A stretch of DNA of 64,000 nt from positions 1 to 64,000 of the forward strand of contig NZ_BNBR01000005.1 in NCBI RefSeq assembly GCF_014656055.1, written 5' to 3'. Both the position numbers and the translations under genes were made by a program. Under the pieces are notes generated by a model. It was given only the letters and a program-made list of their open reading frames with translations, ran no database searches and was not told the DNA's origin. Below are positions 41,275 to 50,129 of this stretch, piece after piece. Within the stretch, counting starts at the first letter, position 1. Every line of letters starts with the position of its first letter. This stretch comes from Streptomyces griseosporeus. GTDB lineage: Bacteria; Actinomycetota; Actinomycetes; Streptomycetales; Streptomycetaceae.

Positions 41275-41625
41275 TCAGCCGTACCCCAGCGCGTGCAGCC
41301 GCGCGTCGTCGATCCCGAAGTGATGCGCGATCTCGTGCACCACGGTGACCTCCGTCTCCGCGACGACGTCCTCCCGCGTCTCGCACATGCGCAGCGTCGG
41401 ACCCCGGTAGATCGTGATCCGGTCCGGCAGCACACCCGCGTACCACTCCCCGCGCTCCGTGAGCGGAGTCCCCTCGTACAGCCCGAGCAGCTCCGGATCG
41501 TCGGCGGGCGGTTCGTCCTCGACGAACACCGCCACGTTGTCCATCAGCCGCGTCAGCTCCGGCGGGATCCGGTCCAGCGCCTCGGCGACCAGCTCCTCGA
41601 ACTCCTCGCGCGTCATCTCCAGCAC
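41275..41625 (-). CDS. Small metallopeptidase family protein (minimal zincin)
   Basis: A 116-residue protein of the actinobacterial minimal-metalloprotease type. The C-terminal motif VVHEIAHHFGIDD (about 95-107) is a HExxHxxGxxD zinc site. The N-terminal part (EEFEELVAEALDRIPPEL) is the usual helical start of this family. No signal peptide is present, so it acts in the cytosol. The substrate is unknown. The ATG at 41625 is followed by MLEMTREEF; the second Met is an alternative start. Confidence 0.9.
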   Translation of the reverse strand: MLEMTREEFEELVAEALDRIPPELTRLMDNVAVFVEDEPPADDPELLGLYEGTPLTERGEWYAGVLPDRITIYRGPTLRMCETREDVVAETEVTVVHEIAHHFGIDDARLHALGYG

Positions 41626-41747
41626 ACCGCCATTGTCCGGTACTCAACCGCCGTACGAGCCGCAACAGCCGTACAGAGACATACAGAGACATACGGCCGT
41701 CCGCATCCCCACGCATGCCCCCACACCCACCCGGGCATACGGCACCA

Positions 41748-43298
41748 ATGGCCCGCGTCCCCGTCGCAGCCCGGAACCGCATGACCGCACTACGCAAGCC
41801 CCGCACGACAGGCAAGGCAGGCAGGACACTCACCCTCACCCCACGCCCCCACCCCCTCGCCCACGCCGGCGGACTCGTCGCCGTCGTCCTGCTGGGCGCC
41901 TGGCTCGGCCTGCTCATCGTCGGCAACGTGCGCGTCCCCGTCGGCCCCATGGACACGACGATGACGCTACGGCCCTCCCTCACCGGCGGCACGAAGATCA
42001 ACGTCTCCCCGCTCGGCGCCCTCCACCTCGACAGCCACGTCGCCCCGGTCCGCCTCGACGTCAACGTCGACCAGCTCGACCCCACCCGCTCCCAGGCCCT
42101 CGTCGACCACCCCGAACGCCTCGCCGGCCTCCAGGACGAGGTCACCCGGGACGTCGAACACGGCACCCTCGACCTCGCCCTGCGCTCCTGCGCCGCCGTC
42201 GTCACCGGCGCCACGGCCCTCGGCCTCGCCGTCTACCGCCGCCCACGCCCGGCCCTCGCCGCAGGAGGCCTGGCCCTCACCCTCCTCGCAGCGTCCGGAG
42301 CGACGGCGTACGCCACCTGGAACCCCAAGTCCGTCCTCGAACCCCGCTTCTCCGGCCTGCTCTCCTCCGCCCCCTCCCTCGTCGGCAACGCCCGCAGCAT
42401 CGTCACGGAATTCGACGTCTACCAGAAGGAACTCGCCCGCCTGGTCACGAACGTGACCAAGCTGTACGACGTCACCTCCACCCTCCCCGCCTACCGCCCC
42501 GACCCCACCACCATCCGCGTCCTGCACGTCTCCGACATCCACCTCAACCCGGCCAGCTGGAAGATCATCGGCTCGCTCGTCCAGCAGTACGACGTCAACG
42601 TCATCGTCGACTCCGGCGACACCATGGACCACGGCACCGCCGCCGAGAACGGCTTCCTCGACCCCATCCCCGACCTGGGCGCCCCCTACGTCTGGGTACG
42701 CGGCAACCACGACTCCGCCCTCACCCAGCGCTACCTCCAGGGCCTGAAGAACGTGCACGTCCTCGACGACGGCCACGCCGTCACCGTCGCCGGAGTGCGC
42801 TTCGCCGGCATCGGCGACCCCCAGTACACCCCCGACCGCTCCACCGTCCCCGGCGGCGACGCGGCGAACGAACTGGCCGGACTGCGCCTGGCCTCCGCCC
42901 TGCGCGACCAGAAAGCGGCCGGCACCCCCGTGGACATCGCCGTCGCCCACGAACCGGCGGCCGCCCGCCAGACCGACGGCGAAGTCCCCCTCGTCCTCGC
43001 GGGCCACATCCACCACGAGGACATGGAGGTCATGGAGCACGGCACCCGCCTGCGCGTCGAGGGCTCCACCGGCGGCAGCGGACTGCGCGCGGTGGAGGGC
43101 AAGCACCCCGACCCGATCGAGGCGTCGATCCTCTACCTCGACCGCGACACCCGCCGCCTCCAGGCCTGGGACGAGATCCGCCTGGGCGGCCTCGGCCTGA
43201 CAACAGCCGAGGTCAGCCGCCACCTGGTCCAGGAGAACCAGCCCGGCGCGACCCCCTCGCCAAGCCCTTCCTCCCCCTCCCCGAGCCCCTCACCCTGA
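41748..43298 (+). CDS. Membrane-anchored metallophosphoesterase
   Basis: A 516-residue protein with two to four N-terminal hydrophobic segments (about 42-66, 152-172, 180-200) and a C-terminal calcineurin-like phosphoesterase domain (about 255-480). The metal site is spelled out by VSDIHLNP, VDSGDTMDHG, RGNHDSA and LAGHIHHED. The tail is Ser-Pro-rich. It probably hydrolyses phosphoesters outside or at the membrane; the substrate is unknown. The start is uncertain: the ATG at 41748 lacks a strong ribosome site and an in-frame ATG at 41814-region codons could serve. The tRNA cluster follows. Confidence 0.82.
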   Translation: MARVPVAARNRMTALRKPRTTGKAGRTLTLTPRPHPLAHAGGLVAVVLLGAWLGLLIVGNVRVPVGPMDTTMTLRPSLTGGTKINVSPLGALHLDSHVAPVRLDVNVDQLDPTRSQALVDHPERLAGLQDEVTRDVEHGTLDLALRSCAAVVTGATALGLAVYRRPRPALAAGGLALTLLAASGATAYATWNPKSVLEPRFSGLLSSAPSLVGNARSIVTEFDVYQKELARLVTNVTKLYDVTSTLPAYRPDPTTIRVLHVSDIHLNPASWKIIGSLVQQYDVNVIVDSGDTMDHGTAAENGFLDPIPDLGAPYVWVRGNHDSALTQRYLQGLKNVHVLDDGHAVTVAGVRFAGIGDPQYTPDRSTVPGGDAANELAGLRLASALRDQKAAGTPVDIAVAHEPAAARQTDGEVPLVLAGHIHHEDMEVMEHGTRLRVEGSTGGSGLRAVEGKHPDPIEASILYLDRDTRRLQAWDEIRLGGLGLTTAEVSRHLVQENQPGATPSPSPSSPSPSPSP

Positions 43299-43316
43299 CC
43301 GCCCCCGTAAACCGTT

Positions 43317-43346
43317 TTGGCGATACCTCCCGCCATCCCATATGCT
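43317..43346 (+). promoter_or_regulatory. Promoter of the tRNA-Glu/Asp/Phe cluster
   Basis: TTGGCG (43317-43322), an 18-bp spacer and TATGCT (43341-43346) lie 45 bp before tRNA-Glu, right after the phosphoesterase stop. Confidence 0.7.
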
Positions 43347-43390
43347 TCTCACGTCCCCGACGCGCTGAGAAGCGCCCAGGCGGGCCGATA

Positions 43391-43463
43391 GCCCTCATCG
43401 TCTAGCGGCCTAGGACGCCGCCCTTTCAAGGCGGTAGCACGGGTTCGAATCCCGTTGGGGGCA
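43391..43463 (+). tRNA. tRNA-Glu (TTC)
   Basis: A 73-nt cloverleaf with acceptor GCCCTCA/TGGGGGC, anticodon loop CTTTCAA and T-loop GGGTTCGAATCCC. It is the first of three tRNAs in a row. Confidence 0.95.
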
Positions 43464-43501
43464 CGCGTGACCGTGTGCGACACTGTCGTACACAACAGCT
43501 T

Positions 43502-43576
43502 GGTCCTGTGGAGCAGTTTGGAGTGCTCGCCACCCTGTCAAGGTGGAGGCCGCGGGTTCAAATCCCGTCAGGACCG
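43502..43576 (+). tRNA. tRNA-Asp (GTC), copy 1
   Basis: A 75-nt cloverleaf with acceptor GGTCCTG/CAGGACC, discriminator G and anticodon loop CTGTCAA. It is identical to the gene at 49622. Confidence 0.95.
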
Positions 43577-43601
43577 CGAAGGCCTTGCAAAAGGCCTTTA
43601 C

Positions 43602-43675
43602 GGCTGGGTAGCTCAGTTGGTACGAGCGTCCGACTGAAAATCGGAAGGTCGCCGGTTCGACCCCGGCCCCAGCCA
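43602..43675 (+). tRNA. tRNA-Phe (GAA)
   Basis: A 74-nt cloverleaf with acceptor GGCTGGG/CCCAGCC, anticodon loop CTGAAAA and T-loop CGGTTCGACCCCG. Confidence 0.95.
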
Positions 43676-43680
43676 CAGCA

Positions 43681-43708
43681 AAGGCCCCGATCTTCGGATC
43701 GGGGCCTT
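43681..43708 (+). terminator. Terminator of the tRNA cluster
   Basis: AAGGCCCCGATC and GATCGGGGCCTT form a 12-bp stem with a TTCG loop, followed by GTTGTTTG. Confidence 0.92.
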
Positions 43709-43714
43709 GTTGTT

Positions 43715-43828
43715 TGTGTGTGGTGGGTCATGCTCGCGTACGAGCGATCGCGTCCGCTAGCCGAGAGCTGGCTCTCCGGCTTGCAGCTCGCCTGCGCCGA
43801 TGGCTTCGGCGGGGCGGCGCATCCAGCC
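43715..43828 (-). ncRNA. Possible TnpB guide-RNA (omega RNA) and right-end region
   Basis: The stretch just past the tnpB stop, on its coding strand, contains two short hairpins: GAGAGC-CA-GCTCTC and GCTCG-TACG-CGAGC. In studied IS200/IS605 elements the guide RNA and right end occupy this position. The assignment rests on position and folding only. Confidence 0.4.
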
Positions 43829-45001
43829 CTACGCGAGAAGCGTGAGGGCAGGGACCTGTGACTCGGCCCCGCGGGCCCACGTCGCCCAGCCGCGCCGGCC
43901 GATGACGTGGGACGCGTTCAGGTCCGCGTGCTCAACGAAGCCGCAGTTCCTGCAAGTGAAGATGGCCTGGCTGGGCCGGTTGCGTTTGTCGATGTGGTGG
44001 CAGCGGGAGCACTCCTGGCTGGTGTACGCCGGACTGACATGCACCAGGGGTACTCCGGCCCGGCGCGCCTTGTAGGTGATGAAGGCGGCTAGCTGGCCGA
44101 AGGCCCAGGAGTTGATCGTGACGCGTTGGGGCTTTTTCAGCCGGGCCCGTTCGCGGATGCCGCTCAGGTTTTCGAGGGCGATGCCGCGGCCGGTGCGTTG
44201 AGCCTCCGCCACGATGTGCTTGCTGATCTTGTGGTTGATGTCTCGGGTGCGTCGGGCTTCCTTGCCGGCGTGCCGTTTGGCCCGGCGTTTCGCGGACCGT
44301 GTGCCTTTCTTCTGGAGCCGGCTGCGCAGGGTGCGGTCGTTTTCGCGGGTGCGGTTGAGGCGGCGTCCGCTGTGGCGGTTGCCGGTGGAGGTGGTGGCGA
44401 TGTTGGCGATGCCGAGGTCGACGCCGATGAAGCCGCTGGGGGCGGGGTTCTCAGGGGCTTCGGGGATGTCGAGGGTGGCGAGCAGGTACCAGCTGCCGTT
44501 GTGGTGGGTCAGGTCGGATTCGCCCTGGCGGTATTGGGCGAGCAGTCGCAGTTGGTCGTCCTGGCCGGTGTAGGGGAGGCGTTTGATGCGGCCTGTGACG
44601 GTCCAGATGGAGACGGTCCGCTGTGGTGTCTGCCAGGAGAGCATGCGGTCGTCGTAGGGCTGGGCGGCGTCGGCGCGGAAGGTGATGGGTTTGCTGGTGG
44701 CCTGGTGGTGTCGGCGTGATCCGGGACGTCCCAGGTTTCCGGCTTTGAGGTTGCCTTTGAGGGCGGTGTAGGCGTCGCTGGTCTTTTTGATGCAGTGCTG
44801 GGCTGCCTGGGCGCCGAGTCGCCATGTTTGCTTGATGCCGGTGTAGGTGAGGGTGCGCAGTTCGCGGTTGTTGGTGGTGCCGGTGGTGAAGGCGACGGCG
44901 GATACCTCGTTGGCGGCCGCGTTGCAGGCGTGCAGGGTTGCGTGCAGTGCCGAGGCCTGTTCTGGCGTGGGCAGCAGTTTGACCCGTACGACGATCTTCA
45001 C
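43829..45001 (-). CDS. tnpB: TnpB (IS200/IS605-type), RNA-guided nuclease family
   Basis: A 390-residue protein that looks intact. After an N-terminal helical region (KLLPTPEQASALHATL), the RuvC-like nuclease has all three acidic motifs: GVDLGIAN (about 215), ALENLSG (about 290) and HADLNASH (about 370). A CxxC-CxxC zinc ribbon (CSRCHH...CRNC) sits between the last two. Established knowledge: TnpB proteins are RNA-guided DNA endonucleases ancestral to Cas12. No tnpA transposase is present, so this is an IS1341-like lone TnpB. The GTG at 45001 fits the family start. It lies directly behind a tRNA cluster. Confidence 0.9.
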   Translation of the reverse strand: MKIVVRVKLLPTPEQASALHATLHACNAAANEVSAVAFTTGTTNNRELRTLTYTGIKQTWRLGAQAAQHCIKKTSDAYTALKGNLKAGNLGRPGSRRHHQATSKPITFRADAAQPYDDRMLSWQTPQRTVSIWTVTGRIKRLPYTGQDDQLRLLAQYRQGESDLTHHNGSWYLLATLDIPEAPENPAPSGFIGVDLGIANIATTSTGNRHSGRRLNRTRENDRTLRSRLQKKGTRSAKRRAKRHAGKEARRTRDINHKISKHIVAEAQRTGRGIALENLSGIRERARLKKPQRVTINSWAFGQLAAFITYKARRAGVPLVHVSPAYTSQECSRCHHIDKRNRPSQAIFTCRNCGFVEHADLNASHVIGRRGWATWARGAESQVPALTLLA

Positions 45002-45157
45002 GAACGAGGACTCTAGGTTCGGACTGGCGTTCTCCCGATGGTTATGCCGTTTGTTCACCTTTTTGAGTGATGTGATCGATCCGGTGTTCGGCGTGCACGG
45101 GGAACTGTTCGGCCCGGTAGTTTGGCGGCCGTTGTCGGACGGGGATCGGGGGACGTC

Positions 45158-45490
45158 GTGGGGCGTAGTGAGGCTCGGGGTGGACGGGGCGGGGACGTCG
45201 AGCGGCAGCGGGCTCGATATGGGCTGCTGGCTGTGCTCGGGAGCAATCTGGCGATCGTGGTGGTCGCGGTGTTCGGGGTGTGGCAGCTCGGTGGGGACAA
45301 GGCGGTGATCGTGGGCGTGTTGACCACTGCGTTCACCGCGATCAGTGGGGTGACCACGGCGTATCTGGGGATCAAGGCCGTGTCCAACACCGCGCAGAAC
45401 ATCGCGCTCGGTAGCGGGCCGGGGCGGCCTCAGGGAGTCGGGGTCGACGCGGTGCCGGCTCAGCGGGGGCCTGAGGCGTCGGGCGGCTGA
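45158..45490 (+). CDS. Small two-helix membrane protein
   Basis: A 110-residue protein with a basic, Gly/Arg-rich start (about 1-30), two transmembrane helices (LLAVLGSNLAIVVVAVFGVW about 32-51 and VIVGVLTTAFTAISGVTTAY about 60-79) and a polar C-terminus. No family is recognised. The GTG at 45158 has CGGGGGAC just upstream; in-frame GTG codons further upstream lack a site. The C-terminal codons fall in a 23-bp tandem duplication (45471-45516) that also covers the stop. It is followed by hrpA 95 bp away. Confidence 0.6.
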   Translation: MGRSEARGGRGGDVERQRARYGLLAVLGSNLAIVVVAVFGVWQLGGDKAVIVGVLTTAFTAISGVTTAYLGIKAVSNTAQNIALGSGPGRPQGVGVDAVPAQRGPEASGG

Positions 45491-45516
45491 GGGCTGAGGC
45501 GTCGGGCGGCTGAGGG
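45471..45516. repeat. 23-bp tandem duplication before hrpA
   Basis: CTGAGGCGTCGGGCGGCTGAGGG-type sequence occurs at 45471-45493 and again at 45494-45516, with a further partial GCGGCTGAGGGG copy after it. The first copy encodes the end of the small membrane protein. Confidence 0.65.
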
Positions 45517-45584
45517 GTGAGCGGCTGAGGGGTGGGCAAAAGCGTTCGCCAGGGATTTGGCGGGGATGAGATCCTGGATTGCGT

Positions 45585-48500
45585 ATGTCTACGCACCCTG
45601 CCCCCGCCCTCGGCGCCCTCGCCCCCCGTCTGACCGAGTTGTCGTTGCGTGATGCGCATCGGCTCGGGCGGAGGCTCGAAGGTGCGCGCAAGATCCGTAA
45701 GCCGGAGGCGCGTGCCGCCGTTCTCGCCGAGATCGAGGCGGAGATCGCCAAGGGCGAGGAGCGGATGAGTGCCCGGCGTGGCCGGGTTCCGGCCGTGTCC
45801 TATCCGGAGCAGTTGCCGGTCAGCCAGAGGAAGGACGCGATCGCGGAGGCCATCCGTGATCATCAGGTCGTCATCGTCGCTGGTGAGACCGGGTCCGGGA
45901 AGACCACGCAGATTCCCAAGATCTGTCTGGAGCTGGGGCGCGGTGTGCGCGGGATGATCGGGCACACGCAGCCTCGGCGGATCGCCGCGCGTACGGTCGC
46001 GGAGCGGGTCGCGGAGGAGTTGCGGACGCCTCTCGGGGAGGCGGTCGGCTGGAAGGTGCGGTTCACCGATCAGGTGGACCCGGAGGCCACGTTCATCAAG
46101 CTGATGACGGACGGCATCCTGCTCGCCGAGATCCAGACCGACCGTGAGCTGCGCGCCTACGACACGATCATCATCGACGAGGCGCACGAGCGGTCCCTGA
46201 ACATCGATTTCCTGCTCGGGTATCTCGCCCAGCTGCTGCCCAAGCGGCCGGACCTGAAGGTCGTCATCACCTCGGCGACGATCGATCCGGAGCGTTTCTC
46301 GCGGCATTTCGGGGACGCGCCGATCATCGAGGTGAGCGGTCGGACGTATCCGGTGGAGGTGCGGTACCGGCCGCTGCTGGAGGAGGACGGGGACGACGCC
46401 GACCGGGACCAGATCACGGCGATCTGCGATGCCGTGGAGGAGCTGCAGGCGGAGGGGCCGGGGGACATTCTCGTGTTCCTCTCCGGTGAGCGGGAGATCC
46501 GGGACACGGCGGACGCGCTGAACAAGAAGCAGTACCGGTTCACGGAGGTGCTGCCGCTGTACGCGCGGTTGTCGCACGCGGAGCAGCACCGGGTGTTCCA
46601 GCCGCACACGGGGCGGCGGATCGTGCTGGCGACGAACGTGGCGGAGACGTCGCTGACCGTCCCGGGTATCAAGTACGTCATCGACCCGGGTTTCGCCCGG
46701 ATCAGCCGGTACAGCCATCGCACCAAGGTGCAGCGGCTGCCGATCGAGCCGGTGTCGCAGGCGAGCGCCAACCAGCGCAAGGGCCGCTGCGGGCGGACGA
46801 GCGACGGTATCTGTATCCGGCTGTACAGCGAGGAGGACTTCCTCGCGCGGCCGGAGTTCACGGATGCCGAGATCCTGCGCACCAATCTGGCCTCGGTGAT
46901 CCTGCAGATGACCGCCGCCGGTCTCGGTGACATCGAGAAGTTCCCCTTCATCGATCCGCCGGACCACCGCAACATCCGCGACGGTGTGCAGTTGCTGCAG
47001 GAGCTGGGCGCGCTGGATCCGGCGCAGAAGGACCCGCGCAAGCGGCTCACCGACACCGGCCGGAAGCTGGCGCAGCTGCCCGTGGACCCGCGGCTGGCCC
47101 GGATGGTGCTGGAGGCCGACCGGAACGGCTGTGTGCGTGAGGTCATGGTGATAGCCGCCGCGCTGTCCATCCAGGATCCGCGGGAGCGTCCGGCCGAGAA
47201 GCAGACGCAGGCGGATCAGCAGCACGCCCGGTTCAAGGACGAGACGAGCGACTTCCTCGCGTATCTGAATCTGTGGCGGTACGTCCGGGAGCAGCAGAAG
47301 GAGCGCGGGTCGAGTTCCTTCCGGCGGATGTGCAAGCAGGAGTATCTGAACTTCCTGCGGATCCGTGAGTGGCAGGACATCTATACGCAGCTGCGGACCG
47401 TCGCCAAGCAGATGGGCATCCATCTGAACGAGGACGACGCCCCGGCCGACCGGGTGCATGTGTCCCTCCTGGCCGGTCTGCTGTCCCACATCGGGATGAA
47501 GGACGTCAAGGACGGCAACAAGAACGAGTACCTGGGTGCCCGCAACGCCAAGTTCGCGATCTTCCCGGGTTCGGCGCTGTTCAGGAAGCAGCCGAAGTTC
47601 GTGATGTCGGCGGAGCTGGTGGAGACGTCGCGGCTGTGGGCGCGGGTCAACGCGAAGATCGAGCCGGAGTGGGTGGAGCCGCTCGCGCAGCACCTGGTGA
47701 AGCGGACGTATTCGGAGCCGCACTGGGAGAAGGACCAGGCCGCGGTGATGGCGTACGAGAAGGTGACGCTGTACGGCGTGCCGATCGTGGCGCAGCGGAA
47801 GGTGAACTACGGGCGGATCGACCCGGAGGTCAGCCGTGAGCTGTTCATCCGGAACGCGCTGGTGGAGGGTGACTGGCGGACGCACCACAAGTTCTTCGCG
47901 GACAACCGCCGGCTGCTGAGCGAGGTGGAGGAGCTCGAGCACCGGGCGCGGCGGCGGGACATCGTCGTGGACGACGAGACGCTGTTCGACTTCTACGACC
48001 AGCGGGTGCCCGAACACGTCGTGTCGGGTGCGCACTTCGACTCCTGGTGGAAGCGGAAGCGGCAGGAGCAGCCGGAGTTCCTGGACTTCGAGCGGGAGAT
48101 GCTGATCCGTGAGTCGGCGGAGGCGGTCACCAAGGCCGACTATCCGGACTCGTGGCGGCAGGGGCAGCTGAAGTTCCGGGTGACGTACCAGTTCGAGCCG
48201 GGTGCGGACGCGGACGGTGTGACGGTCCATGTTCCGTTGCAGGTGCTGAACCAGGTCACGGACGAGGGGTTCGACTGGCAGATCCCGGGGTTGCGGGAGG
48301 AGCTGGTCACGGAGCTGATCCGGTCGCTGCCGAAGCCGATCCGGCGTAACTATGTGCCGGCGCCGAACTTCGCCAAGCGGTTCCTGGACGCGGCGGTGCC
48401 GCTGCGGGAGCCGCTCACGACGGCCATGGCGCGTGAGCTGAAGCGGATGGTGGGGGTGCCGTTCGAGGCGGAGGACTTCGACTGGGCGAAGGTCCCCGAC

Positions 48501-49529
48501 CATTTGAAGATCACGTTCCGGATCGTCGACGAGCGGCGCCGGAAGCTGGCGGAGGACAAGGACCTGGAGGCGCTGAAGCTGCGGCTGAAGCCGAAGGCGC
48601 GCAAGGCGCTGTCGCAGGCGGCCGCGGCGACGGCGTCCCGGGAGGGCGGGGAGTCGCTGGAGCGCCGGGGGCTGACCGACTGGACGATCGGCACGCTGAC
48701 GCGGGTCTTCGAGACGCGTCGGGCCGGTCAGCCGGTGAAGGCGTACCCGGCGCTGGTCGACGACGGCGACACGGTCTCCGTACGGCTCTTCGACACGGAG
48801 GCCGAGCAGGCGGAGGCGATGTGGAAGGGCACGCGGCGGCTGATCCTGCGGAACATCCCGGTCAACCCCGCGAAGTTCGCGTCCGAGAAGCTGACGAACG
48901 CGCAGAAGCTCGCTCTGTCGGCGAATCCGCACGGTTCGATCCAGGCGTTGTTCGACGACTGCGCGATGGCGGCGGCGGACAAGCTGATCGGTGACTTCGG
49001 CGGGCCGGCGTGGGACGAGGAGTCGTACCGGAAGCTGTACGACAAGGTGCGTGCGGAGATCGTCGACACGACCGTGCGGACGGTGGGGGCGGTGCAGCAG
49101 GTGCTGGCGGCCTGGCAGGCCTGTGAGCGCCGTCTGAAGGCCGTACGCAGCCCGGCGCTGCTGCCGAACCTGACGGATGTGCGGCAGCAGCTGGACGCGC
49201 TGGTGAAGCCGGGCTTCGTGACGGAGGCGGGGATCGGGCGGCTGCCGCATCTGATGCGGTATCTGGTCGCGGCGGACCGGCGGCTGCAGCAGATGCCGAC
49301 GGGCGTCCAGCGGGACACCACCCGCATGGAGAAGGTCCGGGAGATGCAGGACGAGTACGCGTGGCTGCTGGAGCAGCTGCCGCCGGGGCGGCCGGTGCCG
49401 CAGCAGGTGCTGGACATCCGCTGGATGATCGAGGAGCTGCGGGTCAGCTATTTCGCGCACGCGCTGGGTACGGCGTATCCCGTGTCGGACAAGCGGATCG
49501 TGAAGGCGATCGACGCGGCCGCGCCGTGA
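45585..49529 (+). CDS. hrpA: ATP-dependent RNA helicase HrpA
   Basis: A 1,314-residue DEAH-box helicase, the full length of the family. Motifs in order: Walker A GETGSGKTTQ (about 103), TQPRRIAA, DEAHERS (about 200), TSATID, TNVAETSLTVPG and QRKGRCGRTSDG (about 400). The HA2 and OB-fold regions and the long C-terminal DUF3418 domain follow. HrpA unwinds RNA and resolves stalled ribosomes or processes fimbrial mRNA in E. coli. The ATG at 45585 opens MSTHPAPALGAL; the ribosome site is weak. A hairpin terminator lies right behind the stop. Confidence 0.95.
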   Translation: MSTHPAPALGALAPRLTELSLRDAHRLGRRLEGARKIRKPEARAAVLAEIEAEIAKGEERMSARRGRVPAVSYPEQLPVSQRKDAIAEAIRDHQVVIVAGETGSGKTTQIPKICLELGRGVRGMIGHTQPRRIAARTVAERVAEELRTPLGEAVGWKVRFTDQVDPEATFIKLMTDGILLAEIQTDRELRAYDTIIIDEAHERSLNIDFLLGYLAQLLPKRPDLKVVITSATIDPERFSRHFGDAPIIEVSGRTYPVEVRYRPLLEEDGDDADRDQITAICDAVEELQAEGPGDILVFLSGEREIRDTADALNKKQYRFTEVLPLYARLSHAEQHRVFQPHTGRRIVLATNVAETSLTVPGIKYVIDPGFARISRYSHRTKVQRLPIEPVSQASANQRKGRCGRTSDGICIRLYSEEDFLARPEFTDAEILRTNLASVILQMTAAGLGDIEKFPFIDPPDHRNIRDGVQLLQELGALDPAQKDPRKRLTDTGRKLAQLPVDPRLARMVLEADRNGCVREVMVIAAALSIQDPRERPAEKQTQADQQHARFKDETSDFLAYLNLWRYVREQQKERGSSSFRRMCKQEYLNFLRIREWQDIYTQLRTVAKQMGIHLNEDDAPADRVHVSLLAGLLSHIGMKDVKDGNKNEYLGARNAKFAIFPGSALFRKQPKFVMSAELVETSRLWARVNAKIEPEWVEPLAQHLVKRTYSEPHWEKDQAAVMAYEKVTLYGVPIVAQRKVNYGRIDPEVSRELFIRNALVEGDWRTHHKFFADNRRLLSEVEELEHRARRRDIVVDDETLFDFYDQRVPEHVVSGAHFDSWWKRKRQEQPEFLDFEREMLIRESAEAVTKADYPDSWRQGQLKFRVTYQFEPGADADGVTVHVPLQVLNQVTDEGFDWQIPGLREELVTELIRSLPKPIRRNYVPAPNFAKRFLDAAVPLREPLTTAMARELKRMVGVPFEAEDFDWAKVPDHLKITFRIVDERRRKLAEDKDLEALKLRLKPKARKALSQAAAATASREGGESLERRGLTDWTIGTLTRVFETRRAGQPVKAYPALVDDGDTVSVRLFDTEAEQAEAMWKGTRRLILRNIPVNPAKFASEKLTNAQKLALSANPHGSIQALFDDCAMAAADKLIGDFGGPAWDEESYRKLYDKVRAEIVDTTVRTVGAVQQVLAAWQACERRLKAVRSPALLPNLTDVRQQLDALVKPGFVTEAGIGRLPHLMRYLVAADRRLQQMPTGVQRDTTRMEKVREMQDEYAWLLEQLPPGRPVPQQVLDIRWMIEELRVSYFAHALGTAYPVSDKRIVKAIDAAAP

Positions 49530-49541
49530 TCATGTCGGCAC

Positions 49542-49574
49542 GGAGGGTGAGTTCGACCAGGGGGCTCACCCTCC
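49542..49574 (+). terminator. Terminator of hrpA
   Basis: GGAGGGTGAG and CTCACCCTCC form a 10-bp stem with a 13-nt loop, 12 bp past the stop. The loop also contains TTCGAC, which could be the -35 of tRNA-Asp copy 2 with TACAGT at 49577-49582. Confidence 0.75.
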
Positions 49575-49621
49575 TGTACAGTCCTTCTCGCAGCGCAACG
49601 CAGGAAAGCGCCGCAGCTCCT

Positions 49622-49696
49622 GGTCCTGTGGAGCAGTTTGGAGTGCTCGCCACCCTGTCAAGGTGGAGGCCGCGGGTTCAAATCCCGTCAGGACCG
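49622..49696 (+). tRNA. tRNA-Asp (GTC), copy 2
   Basis: Identical over all 75 nt to the gene at 43502. It stands alone between hrpA and the DUF6274 gene with its own promoter-like TACAGT and terminator. Confidence 0.95.
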
Positions 49697-49701
49697 CAGT
49701 G

Positions 49702-49733
49702 AGAGAGCCCGGATCGGATGATCCGGGCTCTCT
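49702..49733 (+). terminator. Terminator of tRNA-Asp copy 2
   Basis: AGAGAGCCCGGATC and GATCCGGGCTCTCT form a perfect 14-bp stem with loop GGAT, followed by TTGTG. Confidence 0.92.
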
Positions 49734-49892
49734 TTGTGTGTGCGGCGCTGTCAGGGCGTGTGGAGGGGCGTCAGGGCACGTGGCGCGCCGTGGATGCGCC
49801 CCCGGTGGCGTCGGGCCGTCTTGACGGCGTCACATTCGCCCAGTACCCCAGAAGCAGGGCCCGCTCCCCCTCAGGCCCGCCGGAGGTGGCGT

Positions 49893-50129
49893 ATGGCGGC
49901 ATCGGTCAGGCACGAGACGCGGGCGTTGCTCCGCGCGCATCTGTCGGCCGCGTCGTCGTACGGGCATCTGACCCGTCACTGTCCGATCTGCCGGCACCTG
50001 CTGCGGCTGGCGATGGACGCGCCTCCGCAGACGCAGCAGCCGCCGCAGACGCAGCAGACACCGCAGGCGCCGCAGACACCGCAGAGCGCGCCGGCGGCCG
50101 AGGGCGCCGCGGAGGACCAAGGTCATTAG
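49893..50129 (+). CDS. DUF6274-like small protein
   Basis: A 78-residue soluble protein next to bldC. The first half is helical with a CPIC pair (RHCPICRHLLRLAM, about 29-42) and several His residues that could bind a metal. The second half is a Gln/Pro repeat (PPQTQQPPQTQQTPQAPQTP) and should be disordered. It resembles a Streptomyces family of unknown function seen beside bldC; that link is from memory. The ATG at 49893 has a strong CGGAGGTGG site 4 nt upstream. Confidence 0.75.
   Translation: MAASVRHETRALLRAHLSAASSYGHLTRHCPICRHLLRLAMDAPPQTQQPPQTQQTPQAPQTPQSAPAAEGAAEDQGH

Larger units (their letters stand above)
43712..45120 (-). mobile_element. IS200/IS605-family remnant with lone tnpB
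   Basis: The unit between the tRNA-Phe terminator and the small membrane-protein gene consists of tnpB and its flanks. Exact ends could not be fixed: these elements have no terminal inverted repeats and make no target duplication. Slightly lower GC and Arg/His-rich codon use set it apart from its neighbours. Confidence 0.6.

Noticed and set aside
45002..45751. An upstream extension of the TnpB frame to 45751
   Set aside because: The extra 250 residues are low-complexity, antisense to the small membrane protein and absent from the TnpB family, which starts at KIVVRVKLLPTPEQ.
45372..49460. A 4.1-kb open frame on the minus strand
   Set aside because: It is antisense to hrpA, which has all helicase motifs; the opposite frame gives only Arg/Leu/Pro-rich noise.
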